A stretch of 64,000 nt of DNA from an uncultured Dokdonia sp. Its GTDB lineage: Bacteria; Bacteroidota; Bacteroidia; Flavobacteriales; Flavobacteriaceae. This document shows positions 28,597 through 38,841 of the stretch, one piece after another. The stretch lies in NCBI RefSeq assembly GCF_947492535.1, contig NZ_CANLNH010000012.1, positions 1 through 64,000 of the forward strand, given 5' to 3'. Under the pieces are notes generated by a model that did not search any database, was not told the DNA's origin, and worked only from the letters and a program-made list of their open reading frames with translations. Made by a program: the position numbers and the translations under genes. Position 1 is the first letter of the stretch. Each line of letters begins with the position of its first letter.

Positions 28597-29159
28597 CTTT
28601 ACGTACTTACATATATAGCATAATGGGTTGCATCCTATTCATTTCTTGTGGAGATGACGTATTGCCAAAACCAGAAGCATTTTTAAGTCTTGAATATCCT
28701 AATGCTGCTTATGTTGTAGCTCCTTCTGAGTGTAATTACAGCTTTGAAAATAATCATATAAGCACGACTAGTTTTAAGGATAATTGCTCGGCCACTATTA
28801 AATATCCTGGTCTTGATGGCACTTTATTCTTAACCTATCGAAAAGTAGATAATAACATAAACGCCTTATTAAGAGATGCTCAAAAACTCACCTATGAGCA
28901 TGTCATAAAAGCAGACGATATAATTGAAGAGAAGTATGTGAATGAATCACAAAATGTATATGGTATGTTTTACGATGTGAGAGGAAATGCGGCATCTCAA
29001 TCTCAGTTTTATGTAACTGATAGTACAACACATTTCATTACGGGTTCTATTTATTTTAATGTAAAACCAAATTACGACAGCATATACCCTGCGGCAGTAT
29101 ATCTTAAAAATGATATTCGCCACCTTATGGAAACTATTACATGGTCAACTAAAGATTAG
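28593..29159 (+). CDS. gldD: Gliding motility lipoprotein GldD
   Basis: Lipobox 'CILFISCGDDVLPKPEAFLSLEYP'; adjacent to gldE. Confidence 0.9.
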   Translation: MTLRTYIYSIMGCILFISCGDDVLPKPEAFLSLEYPNAAYVVAPSECNYSFENNHISTTSFKDNCSATIKYPGLDGTLFLTYRKVDNNINALLRDAQKLTYEHVIKADDIIEEKYVNESQNVYGMFYDVRGNAASQSQFYVTDSTTHFITGSIYFNVKPNYDSIYPAAVYLKNDIRHLMETITWSTKD

Positions 29160-29235
29160 TACGCTTTCGCGAAATCGAGCTCACGAGATTCACGACCAAA
29201 GGGAGAGTGAAACGGTAAAGCGTACCCAGCAACAA
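29160..29235. repeat. Extended palindrome-related element with degenerate palindrome
   Basis: Reverse complement resembles 12465-12556. Confidence 0.75.
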
Positions 29236-29387
29236 AATAACTTATAATAATCATATCATTTCCCTACCACTCTCTTTATAAACAGAAGTTACTACCACCT
29301 AATTTATAGAAAGTAATTTATTTTTAAAGGCATAAATTGATAAACTCACCAAGGAATTCCCGAACTTTGCATATCTAAAATTTTGCA

Positions 29388-30272
29388 ATGCAAAACAGCA
29401 CATTAAAATGGATATATCTTGTGATATTATCCATTATTTGGGGAAGTTCTTTTATACTCATCAAAAAAGGACTCGTAGGTCTCACACCTATCCAACTCGG
29501 GGCTTTACGTATTTTATTTACTGCATTTTTCTTATTACTCATTGGCTGGAAAAGCCTGCGTACCATTAAAAAAGACGAATGGAAATGGATTATCGTTTCT
29601 GGAGTGTTAGGTACAGGTCTTCCCGTATTTCTATTTGCCTATGCCGAAACAGAAATAGACAGTGCTATTGCCGCCATATTAAACTCCAGCGTACCTTTAT
29701 TGACCCTTTTATTAGGTTTAGTCCTATTTGGCGCTACATTCTTAAAACGTCAATTAGTCGGTGTTTTAGTAGGTTTAAGTGGAGCAACTGCTTTGATTCT
29801 TATAGGCGCCAGTATCAACCCTAGTCAGAACTATTGGTATGCATTATTAGTTATTATTGCAGGCGTCATGTATGCACTTAATGTCAATATTATTAAGCGG
29901 TATATGCAGGACATTTCTGCCATTGCTATTGCTACCGGAAATTTTATATTTTTAATTCCTCCTGCATTGATTTTATTGGCCTATTCTGATTTCTTTAATC
30001 AAGAAGTATTACGCTCTCAAGAAGTACAAATATCACTAGGATATATTGTCATACTAGCATTATTTGGAACCGCCATGGCAAAGGTGATGTTCAATAAACT
30101 AGTGCAAATAAGCAATCCTGTATTTGCCTCTTCAGTCACTTATTTGATGCCTATCATCTCCGTCATGTGGGGATTATTAGACAATGAGAAATTTACAATT
30201 TGGCAACTCTTTGCCTCTATTATTATTATTCTTGGTGTATACCTTGTCAACAAGAAAACGAAAACATCATAA
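29388..30272 (+). CDS. EamA/DMT-family transporter
   Basis: Two EamA repeats, 'SIIWGSSFILIKKGL'. Confidence 0.9.
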   Translation: MQNSTLKWIYLVILSIIWGSSFILIKKGLVGLTPIQLGALRILFTAFFLLLIGWKSLRTIKKDEWKWIIVSGVLGTGLPVFLFAYAETEIDSAIAAILNSSVPLLTLLLGLVLFGATFLKRQLVGVLVGLSGATALILIGASINPSQNYWYALLVIIAGVMYALNVNIIKRYMQDISAIAIATGNFIFLIPPALILLAYSDFFNQEVLRSQEVQISLGYIVILALFGTAMAKVMFNKLVQISNPVFASSVTYLMPIISVMWGLLDNEKFTIWQLFASIIIILGVYLVNKKTKTS

Positions 30273-30351
30273 CTATGGAAGGGGTGGTTGTATATTTTAT
30301 TTTGGATATTTTTCAAATTCAAAATAAGAATATACTTTCCGTAACATACTC

Positions 30352-30410
30352 ATAGAAAATTTACAATTTGGCAGTTTTCGAACCTCATTTATCAATAAGA
30401 AAATAAGCAA
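30352..30410 (+). pseudogene. Short remnant of the EamA gene 3' end
   Basis: 17-bp identity AAATTTACAATTTGGCA (30357-30373) to 30189-30205, followed by TCAATAAGAAAA resembling TCAACAAGAAAA of the gene end. Confidence 0.5.
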
Positions 30411-30415
30411 CGTAC

Positions 30416-30655
30416 TTAATACCCTTTAATTAAAACAAAAATAACAAAGCATATAGATATTAATAATAATACAAGTACAAGAACTCTATCAAAGACAGTA
30501 TATGGCTTTTTTTTAGCCCAACTTTTTTTAGATGATTCCCAATTTAGAAACGTACTTAAAACTCCATATATACAAATTGCAAGAAGGAGAATAGAAAAAA
30601 TAAATGCTTCGCTCATACATATTAGTATTCTAAAATTATGAGAAGTTACAAGCAA
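30416..30655 (-). CDS. Hypothetical small membrane protein
   Basis: 79 aa with two hydrophobic segments. Confidence 0.4.
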   Translation of the reverse strand: MLVTSHNFRILICMSEAFIFSILLLAICIYGVLSTFLNWESSKKSWAKKKPYTVFDRVLVLVLLLISICFVIFVLIKGY

Positions 30656-30665
30656 AAAATAATTA

Positions 30666-31298
30666 TCACTTTATCTCAATTTTCTCTCCTAAAAATTTAG
30701 GCTCTACTCCAAATAGTATATCTAAAAATACTTTTGTTCTTGCTAAATATTCTCTTAATTGTACTTTCAATCCATAACGTCTAGATACATCTTGGGCATT
30801 AAAACCAACAGCATTGATATCATTTTTACCCGCGAGATACACGGCACGTTCATTATGAAACTCTTGAGAAATAATAGTGATGTTATCTTGCCCAAATATT
30901 TCTTTAGCTCGTATTACAGAATCCAATGTTCTAAATCCTGCATAATCCAAAAATATTCGATCCTCGGGAATTCCTCTTTTTATAAGTTCTTCTTTAAAAT
31001 CTGTAGGTTCATCATATGCCTTCGTACTATTATCACCACTTACTAAAACAAATTCAATTTTACCTTCTTTATATAAAGCGACCGTTGCTTCTACTCTATA
31101 TGTAAAATATAAGTTTACGTGCCCATTCTGTAAAAGCTTGGAAGTTCCTAAAACGAGTCCTACTTTATTTTTTTGAATCTCAGAAACCTCACTAAACGTT
31201 TTGTCACTCGCATAAGACTCTATGGAATAATTAGAAATAACGATAACCAATAAAGTAATAACTATTAAAAGTATTAGAGCTTTTATTTTTTTGCGCAT
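30666..31298 (-). CDS. SanA/YdcF (DUF218) family envelope protein
   Basis: 'VGLVLGTSKLLQNGHVNLYFTYRVEATVALYKEGKIEFVLVSGDN'. Confidence 0.9.
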   Translation of the reverse strand: MRKKIKALILLIVITLLVIVISNYSIESYASDKTFSEVSEIQKNKVGLVLGTSKLLQNGHVNLYFTYRVEATVALYKEGKIEFVLVSGDNSTKAYDEPTDFKEELIKRGIPEDRIFLDYAGFRTLDSVIRAKEIFGQDNITIISQEFHNERAVYLAGKNDINAVGFNAQDVSRRYGLKVQLREYLARTKVFLDILFGVEPKFLGEKIEIK

Positions 31299-31390
31299 GC
31301 TGCAGTTTTTATTATAAACTTAAGAATACAAATTGTATTGCTGAAAATCACATCAATTTAACGTATTATTAATTGAATTTACTACAAACA

Positions 31391-31419
31391 AAAAGCGATT
31401 GTAAAAACAATCGCCTTTC
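31391..31419 (-). terminator. Terminator downstream of pckA
   Basis: AAAGCGATTG-taaaaa-CAATCGCCTTT hairpin. Confidence 0.75.
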
Positions 31420-31496
31420 ATCCCTAAACAAACTATCAAGAGATCTTAATAGTTTTTGAAAAAAGAGATTTTAATAAATCTCCTTATATTATATTT

Positions 31497-33110
31497 CTAA
31501 CCTAACGGTGGTTGACCATTCATAATTTCTTCATTAGCATATGCTTCAAACTTTTTAAAGTTTTCTTTGAACGACTTCGCTAGTTTATGCGCAGTTTCAT
31601 AATATCCTTTATCATTATTCCACGTTGCGCGTGGAGATAATACTTCTGTAGGAACCCCTGGACATGTTCTAGGTTGCGCTACTCCAAATACTGAATGTAC
31701 ATGATAATCATCATGTGTAACTTCAGATGGCAATTCTCCATTCATTGCTGCAGAGATCATCGCTCTTGTATACTTTAATTTCATACGAGACCCAACCCCA
31801 TAAGGTCCTCCAGTCCAACCCGTATTCACTAGCCATACATTTACACCAGCTTCTTGCATTTTCTTACTTAGCATCTCTGCATATTTTGTAGGATGCAACG
31901 GCATAAATGGCGCCCCAAAACAAGCAGAAAAAGAAGGTTGCGGTTCTGTAACTCCAGCTTCAGTTCCTGCAACTTTTGCTGTATACCCACTTATAAAGTG
32001 ATATGCCGCTTGACCAGGTGTTAATTTTGAAATAGGAGGCAGTACCCCAAAAGCATCTGCTGTTAAGAAAAATATGTTTTTAGGATTGTTTGCCAATGAA
32101 GGCACTTGGATATTATTGATATGATCAATTGGATAACTTACACGTGTATTTTGGGTAATAGACGTATTTTCAAAATCTACATTCCCTTCAGCATCCATGA
32201 TGATATTTTCTAAAATAGCACCTGGTTTTATAGCATTATAAATATCAGGCTCATTTTCGGCAGATAGGTTGATTACTTTTGCATAACATCCGCCTTCAAA
32301 ATTGAAAATTGTGTTCTCTGCGGTCCATCCATGCTCATCATCACCTATTAATTTACGGTTTGGATCTGCAGAAAGAGTTGTCTTTCCAGTTCCAGAAAGT
32401 CCGAAAAATATAGCAGTTTCTCCATTGTCTCCTACATTAGCAGAACAGTGCATTGGTAACGTATTTTTTTCTACAGGTAAAATAAAATTTAATGCAGAAA
32501 AAATTCCTTTTTTAATTTCTCCTGTATATCCAGTTCCTCCAATGATAATTGTTTTTTCTGTAAAACTCAAAATAGCAAAGTTACTCTGGCGAGTCCCATC
32601 TACTTCAGGGTCTGCTAAAAACCCAGGAGCATTAAGAATCGTCCATTCTGGGTCAAAGTTTTCAAGCTCGTCAGATGTAGGTCTTAAAAACATATTATAC
32701 GCAAACATGTTTGACCAAGGGTATTCATTAATCACACGAATATTCAATCTGTAATTATCGTCTGCACATGCATAACTATCTCTTACATATAATTCTTTAT
32801 TAGAAAGATAATCTGTGATTTTGTTTTTTAATTTCGCGAAAGCGTCAGCCTCAAAAGGGATATTAATAGATCCCCACCATACTAAGTCTTCGGTTTTTGC
32901 ATCTTTTACAATAAAACGATCTAATGGTGATCGTCCCGTAAACTTTCCTGTGTTAACTGCAAGAGCCCCACTAGAAGCTGTCTTACCCATATCATTCTTT
33001 ACAGAAATAGCGTGTAAGTCTTGAGGTTCTAATTGATAATGGGCGTTTGCGTTATCAATTCCATAAGATTTTAACGAAATCGTTTTCGTAACTGAAGTGT
33101 CAGAAGCCAT
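31497..33110 (-). CDS. pckA: ATP-dependent phosphoenolpyruvate carboxykinase
   Basis: 'FFGLSGTGKTTLSADPNRKLIGDDEHGW'; likely start MASDTSVTKT at 33110. Confidence 0.96.
   Translation of the reverse strand: MASDTSVTKTISLKSYGIDNANAHYQLEPQDLHAISVKNDMGKTASSGALAVNTGKFTGRSPLDRFIVKDAKTEDLVWWGSINIPFEADAFAKLKNKITDYLSNKELYVRDSYACADDNYRLNIRVINEYPWSNMFAYNMFLRPTSDELENFDPEWTILNAPGFLADPEVDGTRQSNFAILSFTEKTIIIGGTGYTGEIKKGIFSALNFILPVEKNTLPMHCSANVGDNGETAIFFGLSGTGKTTLSADPNRKLIGDDEHGWTAENTIFNFEGGCYAKVINLSAENEPDIYNAIKPGAILENIIMDAEGNVDFENTSITQNTRVSYPIDHINNIQVPSLANNPKNIFFLTADAFGVLPPISKLTPGQAAYHFISGYTAKVAGTEAGVTEPQPSFSACFGAPFMPLHPTKYAEMLSKKMQEAGVNVWLVNTGWTGGPYGVGSRMKLKYTRAMISAAMNGELPSEVTHDDYHVHSVFGVAQPRTCPGVPTEVLSPRATWNNDKGYYETAHKLAKSFKENFKKFEAYANEEIMNGQPPLG
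32832..32844. repeat. Half palindrome in pckA
   Basis: TTTCGCGAAAGCG. Confidence 0.85.
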
Positions 33111-33185
33111 AAAAATGGTATTTGTTGTGTTGTTTTTAAAGCGCAAAGGTAAAAAAAACCTTATCGTTGGAGCAGTATTTTTATG

Positions 33186-33575
33186 TTATTTCTCTTTCTT
33201 CATTTGGAAGAATTTAACAATAAGGAGTCCCCAAGCTACAATTAAGAGTGTTCCCCCTATAGGAGTCACGATCCCTATCGTTGTAAAATCAAAGCCTGTA
33301 AGCACATTTGTAGCAAGTCCATAGATAGATCCTGAAAACAATATAACTCCAGTAAGAATCAATACATGAATTATTTTTTTTGTTTTTTCGCTTAAAGCGA
33401 AAATAGACACTAAAAGCATTAATAATGCATGGTACATTTGATACTTCACACCTGTCTCAAAAGTAGCAAGTGCATCAGCATCTAAAGACTTTTCCAATCC
33501 ATGTGCTCCAAATGCTCCAATCACTACAGCTAAAAACCCTAAAATACTACCCGTAACTAAAAGTCGTTTATTCAT
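33186..33575 (-). CDS. DUF423-family membrane protein
   Basis: 'GAFGAHGLEKSLDADALATFETGVKYQMYHALLML'. Confidence 0.9.
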   Translation of the reverse strand: MNKRLLVTGSILGFLAVVIGAFGAHGLEKSLDADALATFETGVKYQMYHALLMLLVSIFALSEKTKKIIHVLILTGVILFSGSIYGLATNVLTGFDFTTIGIVTPIGGTLLIVAWGLLIVKFFQMKKEK

Positions 33576-33639
33576 AAAAATAACTTGTTATATAATTAAT
33601 CAAATAACTACATTCGTACTCCACAAATTTACAACCAAT

Positions 33640-35016
33640 ATGTCTACAAGAACAATCTTAGTTATAGGAGCCGGAAAATCCACCTCTCAACTAGTAAATT
33701 ATTTTCTTAACAAAGCTACCGCAGAGAATCTAGAAATTATTGTGGGTGATATTTCGATAGAAAACGCACAAAAACTTGTAGGCAATCACCCTAAAGGAAA
33801 AGCGATAGCGCTTGATGTATTTAATCAATCTCAACGTGCAAAAGCAATTCAAGAAGCAACTATTGTTGTTTCTATGCTTCCAGCTCGTTTTCATATAGAG
33901 GTAGCTCGCGATTGCATTACCTATAATAAATCGATGGTTACCGCTTCTTACATTTCTAAAGAGATGCAAGCACTAGATGAAGCTGCCAAAGAAAAAGGGC
34001 TCATTTTTATGAATGAAATAGGCCTTGATCCTGGTATTGATCATATGAGTGCGATGCAAGTCATAGACCGTATACGTGACAATGGAGGTAAAATGATGCT
34101 GTTTGAAAGTTTTACAGGAGGTCTTGTCGCTCCAGAAAGTGACACCAACCTGTGGAACTATAAATTTACTTGGAATCCTCGTAATGTCGTACTTGCTGGA
34201 CAAGGAGGCGCTGCAGAGTTTATACAAGAAGGAGCCTACAAGTACATCCCATATCAACGCCTTTTTAGACGTACTGAGTTTTTAGAAATAGAAGGATATG
34301 GTCGCTTTGAAGGCTATGCAAATAGAAATTCATTAAAATATAGATCTGTATATGGCCTAGATGATATAGACACACTATATCGTGGTACGATACGACGTGT
34401 AGGGTTTTCTAAAGCATGGCATATTTTTGTGATGATGGGTATGACAGATGATAGTTATACACTTCAAGAAACAGAGACTATGAGCTATAGAGATTTCCTA
34501 AATCTTTTCTTACCCTACTCGCCTACTGATTCTGTTGAATTAAAATTACGTCACTATCTCAAAATAGATCAGGATGATTTACTCTGGGACAAATTGGTTG
34601 AATTAGATATTTTCAATCCTGATAAAAAATTAGGCCTTAAAAATGCCACTCCTGCAAAATGCTTACAACGTATTCTAGAAGACAAGTGGACACTTGCTCC
34701 TGATGACAAAGATATGATTGTGATGTACCATAAATTTGGATACGAACTTGATGGAAAACGCAAACAAATAGATGCTACTATGGTAAGCATAGGAAATGAT
34801 CAGGTTGAAACCGCTATGGCGAGAACGGTCGGTCTTCCTGTTGCCATGGCAACTCTTCGCATCTTAAATGGAGAAATCAAAACACCAGGAGTGCAACTTC
34901 CTATCAAGAAAGAAGTCTATACGCCTATCCTTAAAGAACTCGAAGAATACGGAATTACGTTTAAAGAATATCAAGTTCCATATCTAGGATATAACCCAAA
35001 TAATGTAGGTGGATAA
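33640..35016 (+). CDS. Saccharopine dehydrogenase family protein
   Basis: Rossmann N-term 'ILVIGAGKSTSQLVNYFL', 'MNEIGLDPGIDHMSAMQVID'. Confidence 0.9.
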   Translation: MSTRTILVIGAGKSTSQLVNYFLNKATAENLEIIVGDISIENAQKLVGNHPKGKAIALDVFNQSQRAKAIQEATIVVSMLPARFHIEVARDCITYNKSMVTASYISKEMQALDEAAKEKGLIFMNEIGLDPGIDHMSAMQVIDRIRDNGGKMMLFESFTGGLVAPESDTNLWNYKFTWNPRNVVLAGQGGAAEFIQEGAYKYIPYQRLFRRTEFLEIEGYGRFEGYANRNSLKYRSVYGLDDIDTLYRGTIRRVGFSKAWHIFVMMGMTDDSYTLQETETMSYRDFLNLFLPYSPTDSVELKLRHYLKIDQDDLLWDKLVELDIFNPDKKLGLKNATPAKCLQRILEDKWTLAPDDKDMIVMYHKFGYELDGKRKQIDATMVSIGNDQVETAMARTVGLPVAMATLRILNGEIKTPGVQLPIKKEVYTPILKELEEYGITFKEYQVPYLGYNPNNVGG

Positions 35017-35100
35017 ATATCTTAACCATTTTCTCTAAAAATAAGCAGTTCAGGTTTTTCAAAAAGTTTTAGTACTTTGAGATACTAAAATTGCTTTACT

Positions 35101-36849
35101 ATGAAGAGACTATTACTCTTTTTTATTCTTAGCGCACAATACCTATTTGGACAGGTTGAATTTAGAAATGATGAGTCTGCACTCTTCAACCAAGAAACTG
35201 TATATGGTGTAAGCGTATTAGGTCCTAGTATTTCTTTCTTTGATTTTGATCAAGATGGATGGGATGATATCACGATACCTGCATCAAATTTACATGACTT
35301 TCAATTTTTCAAAAATGTAAATGGTAATTTTCAAGCTATAGATCTAGGAATAACAAGCAATGCTATTCAAGCGAGACATGCTATATGGGTAGATATAGAT
35401 AATGACGGAGATCATGATTTTTTTGCCACGAGTGACCTTGGATATTTATGGCTTTATAGAAACGATGGAGATAATACATTTGTTAATATAACTGACACAT
35501 CGGGATTACCTGATATTGATATTCCATACTGGGGCTCTTCTTGGGGAGACTACAACAATGATGGTATTTTAGATGTCTTTATAAGCATACGTGATGCTGA
35601 TCTATTACAAGGTAATTTATTGTATCAAGGGAATGGAGATGGCACATTTATAGACACCACAACAAGTGCCGGAATAGATCCAGCAGGATATATTACATTT
35701 TGCTCCTCTTTTTTTGATTATGATAATGATGGAGATCAAGATATTTACACCGCTAATGATAAATGTATCACGCCTAATACGCTGTATATGAATAATGGTG
35801 ATGGCACATTTACAGACGTAAGTATCGAAAGTGGTACAGATTTATATATGAGTGCAATGTCTACGACCATCGATGACTTTAATAATGATGGTTGGTTAGA
35901 TATTTATATAACTAATTTTTACCCGCCTTTTGAAGAAGATGTTACTGTAGGCAATGCCTATTTGCTTAATAATGGTGATGGTACATTCACCAATATAGCT
36001 TTAGAAAACGGAACTCGCTTTGACAGTATAGGATGGGGTGCGGTATGTATAGATGCGTTAAATAATACGTATAAAGATGTATATGTAAGTGGTAGTGTAA
36101 ATGGTGCAGACGGGAGACTTTCTTCAGCACTCTATCTTAACGATGGTCTAGGCAATTACACTATATCTACAAATACAGGCATTGAAGAAGATAGTTTTAT
36201 AAGTTATTCAAATGCAATAGGAGATATTCAGAACGATGGTCTACAGGACATTGTAGTCATTAATGCAGATAACGACCCCATTTCACTATGGAATAACACG
36301 TCTACTACAGATAATAATTGGTTAAAAATAACATTAGAAGGCACCACAAGTAATAAAATGGGGATTGGTTCAAAAATAAAGGTAGGTATAGAAGACAATG
36401 TATATTATGGATATACATTATGTGGAGAAGGATATATGAATCAGAATAGCAATGCAGAATTTTTTGGTCTGGGTGACGCAACAACCGTCGATTATATTGA
36501 AGTTACTTGGTTAAGCGGCATGATAGACCGTATTGAAGATATAGATGCTAATCAAACAATCAATATTATAGAAGGCTCCAATCCTTTAGATACTGAATCT
36601 TTTAATATCTCTAATTTTGATATCTACCCCAATCCTACATCAGATACTTTTAACATCACTTACAGTGGTAGTGAACAATCAATAAACATCTACATTATTG
36701 ATATACAAGGCAAAATTATAAAAGAAAAAAGATTTGAGACCACCAGTCAAGAAAAGTATATTGACGTTTCTGATGTCGTCCCTGGCATTTATTTCATGTC
36801 CGTTTTTGAAGGAGACAAAAAAACTGTTAGAAAAATAGTAGTTCAATAA
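35101..36849 (+). CDS. FG-GAP/VCBS-repeat + ASPIC/UnbV domain protein with T9SS type-A sorting domain (copy 1)
   Basis: Repeated 'DFDQDGWDDI', 'DYNNDGILDVFIS'; UnbV-like 'SNKMGIGSKIKVGI'; C-terminal 'FDIYPNPTSDTFNI...GIYFMSV..KTVRKIVVQ'. Confidence 0.93.
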   Translation: MKRLLLFFILSAQYLFGQVEFRNDESALFNQETVYGVSVLGPSISFFDFDQDGWDDITIPASNLHDFQFFKNVNGNFQAIDLGITSNAIQARHAIWVDIDNDGDHDFFATSDLGYLWLYRNDGDNTFVNITDTSGLPDIDIPYWGSSWGDYNNDGILDVFISIRDADLLQGNLLYQGNGDGTFIDTTTSAGIDPAGYITFCSSFFDYDNDGDQDIYTANDKCITPNTLYMNNGDGTFTDVSIESGTDLYMSAMSTTIDDFNNDGWLDIYITNFYPPFEEDVTVGNAYLLNNGDGTFTNIALENGTRFDSIGWGAVCIDALNNTYKDVYVSGSVNGADGRLSSALYLNDGLGNYTISTNTGIEEDSFISYSNAIGDIQNDGLQDIVVINADNDPISLWNNTSTTDNNWLKITLEGTTSNKMGIGSKIKVGIEDNVYYGYTLCGEGYMNQNSNAEFFGLGDATTVDYIEVTWLSGMIDRIEDIDANQTINIIEGSNPLDTESFNISNFDIYPNPTSDTFNITYSGSEQSINIYIIDIQGKIIKEKRFETTSQEKYIDVSDVVPGIYFMSVFEGDKKTVRKIVVQ

Positions 36850-36891
36850 ACTTTATACTTAGTAACCTTAATGGCTATTTATGGTTGTAAA

Positions 36892-36988
36892 AATGACACT
36901 ATACATATAGTACTCAAAACTCATTTTAGGTACGATTCATTTAGAGATAATCAACTTGATATTATACAAAGTATCATCTCAGATTTAA
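36892..36988 (+). pseudogene. recQ 5'-end remnant between the tandem FG-GAP genes
   Basis: Encodes LKTHFRYDSFRDNQLDIIQSIIS vs RecQ LKTHFGYDHFRENQLDIIQDIIA. Confidence 0.88.
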
Positions 36989-37026
36989 AAAAAATTTAGT
37001 ACTTTGAGATACTAAATTGCTTTACT

Positions 37027-38781
37027 ATGAAGAGATTATTACTCTTTCTTATTCTTAGTGTACAATACCTATTTGGGCAGGTTGAATTTAGAAATGATGA
37101 ATCTGTACTCTTTGACCAAGAGACTATCTATGGCACAAGTGTACTAGGACCAAGTATTTCTTTCTTTGATTTCGACAAAGATGGATGGGACGATATCACA
37201 ATGCCTGCATCAGCGATTAATGATTTTCAGTTTTTTAAAAATGTAAATGGCAATTTTCAAGCTATAGATTTAGGGATAACAAGCAATAATATTCAAGCCA
37301 GAAATGCCATTTGGGTAGATATAGATAACGATGGAGATAACGATTTTTTTGCTACGAGCGATCTTGGGTACTTATGGCTTTATAGAAATGAAGGGAACAA
37401 TATATTTACCAATGTGACAAGTTCTTCAGGATTACCAGATACAGATACAAATATTCCTTATTGGGGATCGTCATGGGGAGATTATAATAATGATGGTTTT
37501 TTAGATCTTTTTATTAGTGTGCGAGATTTTGATCAAGAATATGGAAACCTTCTTTTTCGCAATAATGGAAACGGAACGTTTATAGACGTTACAGAAAGTG
37601 CAGGGATACCACTTCAAGGACAAATATCTTTTTGTTCAGCATTTTTTGATTATAACAACGATGGACATCAAGATATTTATATTGCAAATGACAAGGAGAT
37701 AAGCCCCAATTCCCTCTACAGGAATAATGGTAATGGAACATTCACCGATGTTAGTCTTGTATCTGGCACAAATCTGATTATGAGCGCAATGTCTACTACA
37801 ATAGACGACTACAATAATGATGGCTGGTTAGATATTTATGTAACTAATCTTTTTCCTCCATTTTTTGAGGATGCTACTGCTGGGAATGCATTTTTAGTAA
37901 ATAACGGCGATGGTACATTTACTAATATCGCCTTAGAAAACGGAACTCGTTTCGAGAGCATAGGGTGGGGAGCTGTTTTTCTAGATGCATTAAACAATAG
38001 TCACAAAGATTTATATGTAAGTGCTAGTGCTTCAGGAGAAACAGGAATTTTATCTTCTGCTCTATACTTAAATGATGGTCAAGGAATTTATAGTATATCT
38101 ACAAATACAGGTATCGAAGATGATCAGTTTATTAGCTATTCAAATGCAATAGGAGATATTCAGAACGATGGATTACAAGACATTGTAGTCATCAATGCAA
38201 ACAATGAACCTATATCTTTATGGAATAATACATCTACTACAGATAATAATTGGCTTAAAGTAACATTAGAAGGCACCACAAGTAATAAAATGGGGATTGG
38301 TTCAAAAATAAAAGTAGGTGTAGGAGACCATGTATATTATGGGTATACATTATGTGGAGAAGGATATATGAATCAGAATAGCAATGCAGAGTTTTTCGGT
38401 CTGGGTGACGCAACAACCGTCGATTATATCGAAGTCACTTGGTTAAGCGGCATGATAGATCATATTGAAAACATCGATAGCAATCAAACAATCAATATTA
38501 TTGAAGGGTCTCACCCTTTACGTCTTGATGAATTTACGATTAATGACATTACACTCTATCCAAACCCAGCAACAAATGCTATTCATTTTACACATCCAGA
38601 AAACCAACAAGAAATAGCTATTTCTATTATAGATATACAAGGAAAAGTGATTAAAAAACAACATTTTGACAGCACAATTCAGGAACAAACCATCAACATC
38701 TCTGACATCGCTAGCGGCATTTACTTTATATCCATAGACGATACACAAAAAACTGTTATCAAAAAAATTGTCATTTTATAA
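37027..38781 (+). CDS. FG-GAP/VCBS-repeat + ASPIC/UnbV domain protein with T9SS type-A sorting domain (copy 2, tandem paralog)
   Basis: Near-colinear with 35101-36849; C-terminal sorting domain is the most divergent part. Confidence 0.93.
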   Translation: MKRLLLFLILSVQYLFGQVEFRNDESVLFDQETIYGTSVLGPSISFFDFDKDGWDDITMPASAINDFQFFKNVNGNFQAIDLGITSNNIQARNAIWVDIDNDGDNDFFATSDLGYLWLYRNEGNNIFTNVTSSSGLPDTDTNIPYWGSSWGDYNNDGFLDLFISVRDFDQEYGNLLFRNNGNGTFIDVTESAGIPLQGQISFCSAFFDYNNDGHQDIYIANDKEISPNSLYRNNGNGTFTDVSLVSGTNLIMSAMSTTIDDYNNDGWLDIYVTNLFPPFFEDATAGNAFLVNNGDGTFTNIALENGTRFESIGWGAVFLDALNNSHKDLYVSASASGETGILSSALYLNDGQGIYSISTNTGIEDDQFISYSNAIGDIQNDGLQDIVVINANNEPISLWNNTSTTDNNWLKVTLEGTTSNKMGIGSKIKVGVGDHVYYGYTLCGEGYMNQNSNAEFFGLGDATTVDYIEVTWLSGMIDHIENIDSNQTINIIEGSHPLRLDEFTINDITLYPNPATNAIHFTHPENQQEIAISIIDIQGKVIKKQHFDSTIQEQTINISDIASGIYFISIDDTQKTVIKKIVIL

Positions 38782-38841
38782 AGACCCTATATTTATCTAT
38801 AGAATTATTCTAATTACATTACATATTTAGTAGCTTGCACT

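Noticed and set aside
33395-33412. TCGCTTAAAGCGAAA as a variant of the iterated palindrome
   Set aside because: Lacks the central TTTCGCGAAA core; the similarity is limited to short arms and may be chance.
35101-38781. Tandem FG-GAP genes as an assembly duplication artefact
   Set aside because: The copies differ at many positions, including a divergent C-terminus, and are separated by a diverged recQ fragment, so this is a real, not recent, duplication.
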